From: JAZKFT01 sp040386335
Lineage (GTDB): Bacteria > Bacteroidota > Bacteroidia > Chitinophagales > Chitinophagaceae
Direction: 5' to 3'
Length of the DNA: 64,000 bases
Assembly: GCA_040386335.1 (NCBI GenBank)
Contig: JAZKFT010000025.1
Location: 1 to 64,000, forward strand
Shown here: piece by piece, positions 61,222-64,000 of the stretch
How the letters are laid out: every line of letters starts with the position of its first letter
Position numbering within the stretch: the first letter of the stretch is position 1
Notes under the pieces: model-generated
What the model saw: the letters and a program-made list of their open reading frames with translations, nothing else
What the model was told of the DNA's origin: nothing
The model's database searches: none
Position numbers and translations under genes: made by a program

Positions 61222-62679
61222 ATGCAAAAAATTATCACCGCCATACAGCAACTCGTAACAGACAAACTTTACACGGAGCCAACCGATATTACACCTTTAC
61301 AACAAAGCGGTAGCGACCGCCGGTATTTCAGGGTAACTACACCTGTACAGTCCTATATGGCTACCTGGGGACTGAATGTAAAAGAGAATCGAACATTCAT
61401 TTATTTCTCAAAGCATTTCAAAAGCAAGGGCTTACCCGTGCCCGAAATTTATTGCACCAACGAGGATGAGACCATTTACCTGCAGGAAGATTTTGGCGAT
61501 GAAAGCTTGCTGAACCGGCTGGAAACACTCGGACATGTGGAAGAAGCAAAACAACTATTTAAAGACAGCCTGCACGAACTCGCCAGGCTCCAGGTGCTGG
61601 GCCATGACGAACTGGATTATACCAATTGTCTCACCGCAAAAGAGTTTGGCAAACAGGCCATCAGCAGCGACCTGCTCTACTTTAAATATTATTTTTTAGA
61701 CACACTTAAAACACCCTACGATAAGCAGGCCATGCTGGATGATTTTGAAGCGCTGGCCAATTACCTTACTCATACTGAATACAAATTCTTCATGTTCCGT
61801 GACTTCCAGAGCCGCAATATTATGCTTAGGGACAACAAGCCGCATTTTATAGATTACCAGGGTGGTATGAAGGGCGCACCGCAGTACGATGCAGCTTCGA
61901 TGATATGGCAGGCACGGGCCGAACTAAGTGATGACTGGAAGAAAGAATTACTGGATGGCTATATGGACAGCCTCGATGAGATACTCGGCCAGAAGATAGA
62001 CCGGTACACATTTGTAGGACAGTATTATGGATATGTTTTGATCCGCTTGCTACAGGTGCTGGGAGCATACGGGTTCCGGGGATTGTTTGAAAGAAAGGCG
62101 CAGTTTCTTACCTCCATTCCGTTGGCACTGCGCAACCTGAAATGGTTTATTGAAAACCGCAGCATGGGCATCAATACCCCAGAGTTTAAACGCATGTTGC
62201 AGTATATTGTTAGTGATGAAGTAATTGCACAATTTGAACCACAACAGGCCATCGCAGAGACACCGCTAACGGTACACCTGAATAGTTTTTCTTATTTAAA
62301 AACAGGCTACCCTACGCCGGAAAGCGATAATGGCGGTGGCTATGTTTTCGATTGCCGCGGCATACTAAATCCTGGAAGAATAGACGCCTATAAAACCCAA
62401 ACGGGCCGTGACAAAGATGTGATAGACTACCTGGAACAAAACACTAAAATGCCCGATTTTATCAACAATGTTTTTAATATTGTAGACATCAGCGTGGAAG
62501 ATTATTTAAAACGGGGTTTTGAAAACCTCACCATCAACTTTGGCTGCACGGGCGGCCAGCATCGAAGTGTGTATGCAGCCGAACAAACAGCAAGGCACCT
62601 GCGGAATAAGTACAAGGTAAAAACGGTAGTACATCATATAGAGCAGGAGAAGAAGGGTTGGGTGAATGAGACGTACTAG
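61222..62679 (+). CDS. AmgK-like sugar kinase fused to RapZ C-terminal domain
   Basis: 485 residues. N-terminal phosphotransferase (~1-335): catalytic Asp194 and Asn199 in MFRDFQSRNIML, metal Asp211 in FIDYQGG; resembles AmgK, which phosphorylates MurNAc/GlcNAc at C1 during peptidoglycan recycling. C-terminal ~140 residues (~348-485) match the RapZ C-domain: FDCRGILNPGR and INFGCTGGQHRSVYAAEQTARHL. In E. coli RapZ this domain senses glucosamine-6-phosphate. A MurU-like nucleotidyltransferase is encoded 795 bp downstream, supporting a cell-wall sugar role. Confidence 0.85.
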   Translation: MQKIITAIQQLVTDKLYTEPTDITPLQQSGSDRRYFRVTTPVQSYMATWGLNVKENRTFIYFSKHFKSKGLPVPEIYCTNEDETIYLQEDFGDESLLNRLETLGHVEEAKQLFKDSLHELARLQVLGHDELDYTNCLTAKEFGKQAISSDLLYFKYYFLDTLKTPYDKQAMLDDFEALANYLTHTEYKFFMFRDFQSRNIMLRDNKPHFIDYQGGMKGAPQYDAASMIWQARAELSDDWKKELLDGYMDSLDEILGQKIDRYTFVGQYYGYVLIRLLQVLGAYGFRGLFERKAQFLTSIPLALRNLKWFIENRSMGINTPEFKRMLQYIVSDEVIAQFEPQQAIAETPLTVHLNSFSYLKTGYPTPESDNGGGYVFDCRGILNPGRIDAYKTQTGRDKDVIDYLEQNTKMPDFINNVFNIVDISVEDYLKRGFENLTINFGCTGGQHRSVYAAEQTARHLRNKYKVKTVVHHIEQEKKGWVNETY

Positions 62680-62784
62680 ATGATCTTTATTACCAGCGAG
62701 CCTATTCTCTGAAACACCTGAATCGTTTTAAATTCCTGGAGCTACCTTCTGCTTTAAAATCTTAGCTTTATAAAAATTACTGGT

Positions 62785-63048
62785 ATGCAATTAGTACGGG
62801 AAAAGGAGACATTGTATTTCATTGCCAAAAGTGAAGCTGAGGCAGCCAAAGCGGAAGCTATTTTAAAACCGCTGTTAAAAAAATTGCTTCCCGATGAGGC
62901 TGAATTGGAGAAAAGAACAGCAGACCTGGAAAGATTTGACGAGCTAACGAAAGACTTCCAGGGAGCTTCTAATGCTGAAATTGAGACATTGGCTATTGAG
63001 GTGAATGAGGCCATGTGGCAAGACTACAAAGCAAAAAGAAATCTATGA
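62785..63048 (+). CDS. Putative antitoxin of a PIN toxin
   Basis: 87 residues, highly charged and helical (AEAAKAEAILKPLLKKLLPDEAELEKRTADLERFDELTK). Its stop overlaps the PIN start by 4 bp (ATGA), the usual antitoxin-toxin layout. No DNA-binding motif I can name. Confidence 0.6.
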   Translation: MQLVREKETLYFIAKSEAEAAKAEAILKPLLKKLLPDEAELEKRTADLERFDELTKDFQGASNAEIETLAIEVNEAMWQDYKAKRNL

Positions 63049-63463
63049 TCCTTGTTATAGATGCCAACATCATCTTTAGTGTTTTAATAAATCCAAAAGG
63101 TGTTGTAGGTCAAAAGTTTGTTGAATTATCATCCGAAACAATTTTCATAGCACCTGTTTTTTACCGGCAGAAATCAAAAATCACCAGGAAAGAATTGCAA
63201 AAATCGCCAGGCAGCCAATTGAGACCATTGATGTATTGAGGAATTTCATTTATGATAAAATCAATTTTTATCCTTACGAAATAATTCCGCAAGAAATTGA
63301 CCATCACGCTTTAGCTCTGGTAAAGGGCTTTGATCAGAAAGATGTTCCCTATGTTGCATTTGCTCTGTTTTTTAGTGCAATCATTTGGACTGGGGACAAG
63401 CCTTTAAGAACTGCGTTAGAAACAAAAGGCTTTAATATTTGTATTTCAACCCTAGAACTTTAG
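63045..63463 (+). pseudogene. PIN-domain toxin interrupted by a frameshift
   Basis: Begins MILVIDANIIFSVLINPKG (PIN Asp6) and continues in a second frame through PAEIKNHQERIAKIARQ to FDQKDVPYVAFAL and IIWTGDKPLRTALETKG, which supply the remaining acidic residues. The frames join if the T-run at 63157-63162 had seven T instead of six. Intact otherwise. Either a real inactivating deletion or a homopolymer sequencing error. Confidence 0.8.
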
Positions 63464-63473
63464 CAACTTATTT

Positions 63474-64000
63474 ATGAACGCTCTCATCCTCGCTGCCGGC
63501 CTCGGCACCCGCCTGAAACCTTTTACTGACCTGCATCCCAAGGCTTTGGCTATGGTGAACGGCAAGTCGGTATTGCAAAGAAATATCGAATACCTGCAAG
63601 GCTTTGGCATTACCAACGTTATGGTAAACGTGCATCATTTTGCAGACCAGGTAAAAACGGCCATACAGGCTAATAAGGGTTGGGGCAGCACCGTTTCTAT
63701 CAGCGACGAAACAGCAGAAATCCTGGAAACCGGTGGTGGTATTAAAAAAGCTGCTTCATTTCTAAGGCAAACAGAAAACTGCCTGGTGATGAACGCTGAT
63801 ATTCTCACAGATCTGCCACTCAACGAAATGATAGACGAGCACCGGATGACTATGAGCATGGCTACGCTTGCCACTTCCAACAGGACATCCAGCCGCTACC
63901 TGCTTTTTAATAACAGCGACCAGCTTAGTGGCTGGCGTAATGTAAAAACCGGAGAAGAAATAATACCTATACCCGTTGAAAGCGCCTATGGCCTCTATGT
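63474..64000 (+). CDS. Nucleotidyltransferase, MurU-like (partial, cut by the window edge)
   Basis: First 175 residues present. LILAAGLGTRLKPFTDLHPKALAMVNGK is the sugar-nucleotidyltransferase start; NCLVMNADILTDLP holds the metal-binding Asp. Closest by pattern to MurU (MurNAc-1-phosphate uridylyltransferase) and NDP-sugar pyrophosphorylases. Together with the AmgK-like kinase it suggests a MurNAc-1-P to UDP-MurNAc recycling route. Confidence 0.85.
   Translation, partial: MNALILAAGLGTRLKPFTDLHPKALAMVNGKSVLQRNIEYLQGFGITNVMVNVHHFADQVKTAIQANKGWGSTVSISDETAEILETGGGIKKAASFLRQTENCLVMNADILTDLPLNEMIDEHRMTMSMATLATSNRTSSRYLLFNNSDQLSGWRNVKTGEEIIPIPVESAYGLY

Overview
The window looks like a chromosomal segment from a member of the Bacteroidota, most likely family Chitinophagaceae. 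Evidence: TlpA-type thioredoxin lipoproteins with DUF4369-like N-termini, the N-terminal 'GTxxPNxxAxLDIRSTxxGxLxPRM' surface-protein signature, a fused HAD-IGPD hisB, a giant PKD/Cys-rich secreted protein, and -7 boxes of the TAnnTTTG type lying a few bases before start codons. This placement is inference from gene content; no 16S gene or marker search was available. No tRNA, rRNA or CRISPR array was seen.

Layout. 1-54: 5' end of a group II intron (minus strand, running off the left edge), directly behind a terminator hairpin. 150-4677 (minus): TlpA lipoprotein, two paralogous tail-collar-fold secreted proteins, and a subtilisin-like protease with a CUB-like tail. 4910-15067 (minus): a tight run of HD-PycTM membrane protein, polyphosphate kinase, SdiA-regulated-like lipoprotein, a metallophosphoesterase fused to an outer-membrane barrel, and a GAF-like protein. 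15355-17289: dxs, divergent from an ABC exporter (17553-19439). 19464-20236: a REP-type element with its Y1 transposase (RAYT). 20302-26109 (plus): a sulfur/persulfide cluster (TauE, DUF2892-like, thioredoxin, CstB-like persulfide dioxygenase-rhodanese, methyltransferase, split YeeE pair, AraC regulator). 26572-35154: a 2860-residue secreted protein that ends in thirteen ~110-residue Cys-rich modules. 36-40 kb: FMN-binding protein, DUF2721 protein, small metzincin, ABC transporter pair, TIGR01777 epimerase. 40393-44170: a Kai-like operon (receiver, KaiC, two KaiB, PAS histidine kinase). 44-49 kb: VOC protein, amidohydrolase, two hypothetical lipoproteins, MBL hydrolase, second TlpA. 49985-52566: purK, a 6S-like structured RNA candidate, diheme cytochrome c. 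52628-60977 (minus): a complete histidine operon, hisL-G-D-C-B-H-A-F-(50 aa)-(63 aa)-IE. 61222 to the end: an AmgK-like kinase fused to a RapZ C-terminal domain, a broken antitoxin/PIN pair, and a MurU-like nucleotidyltransferase cut by the window edge.

Three things stand out. (1) The histidine operon begins with a histidine-rich leader peptide (MKQIVHNHHHHTYQR) and three mutually exclusive hairpins, a textbook attenuator. (2) Almost every junction in that operon, and several elsewhere, carries a different family of short degenerate or palindromic repeats, often starting at or overlapping the stop codon of the preceding gene; two families have entered coding sequence in frame (hisF, and the hisA N-terminus). 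(3) A rod-shaped ~214-nt inverted-repeat structure with a symmetrical 25/25-nt central bubble lies behind purK and resembles 6S RNA. The HD-PycTM/ppk1 operon, the Kai-like operon and the kinase-RapZ fusion are further regulatory systems worth experimental attention.
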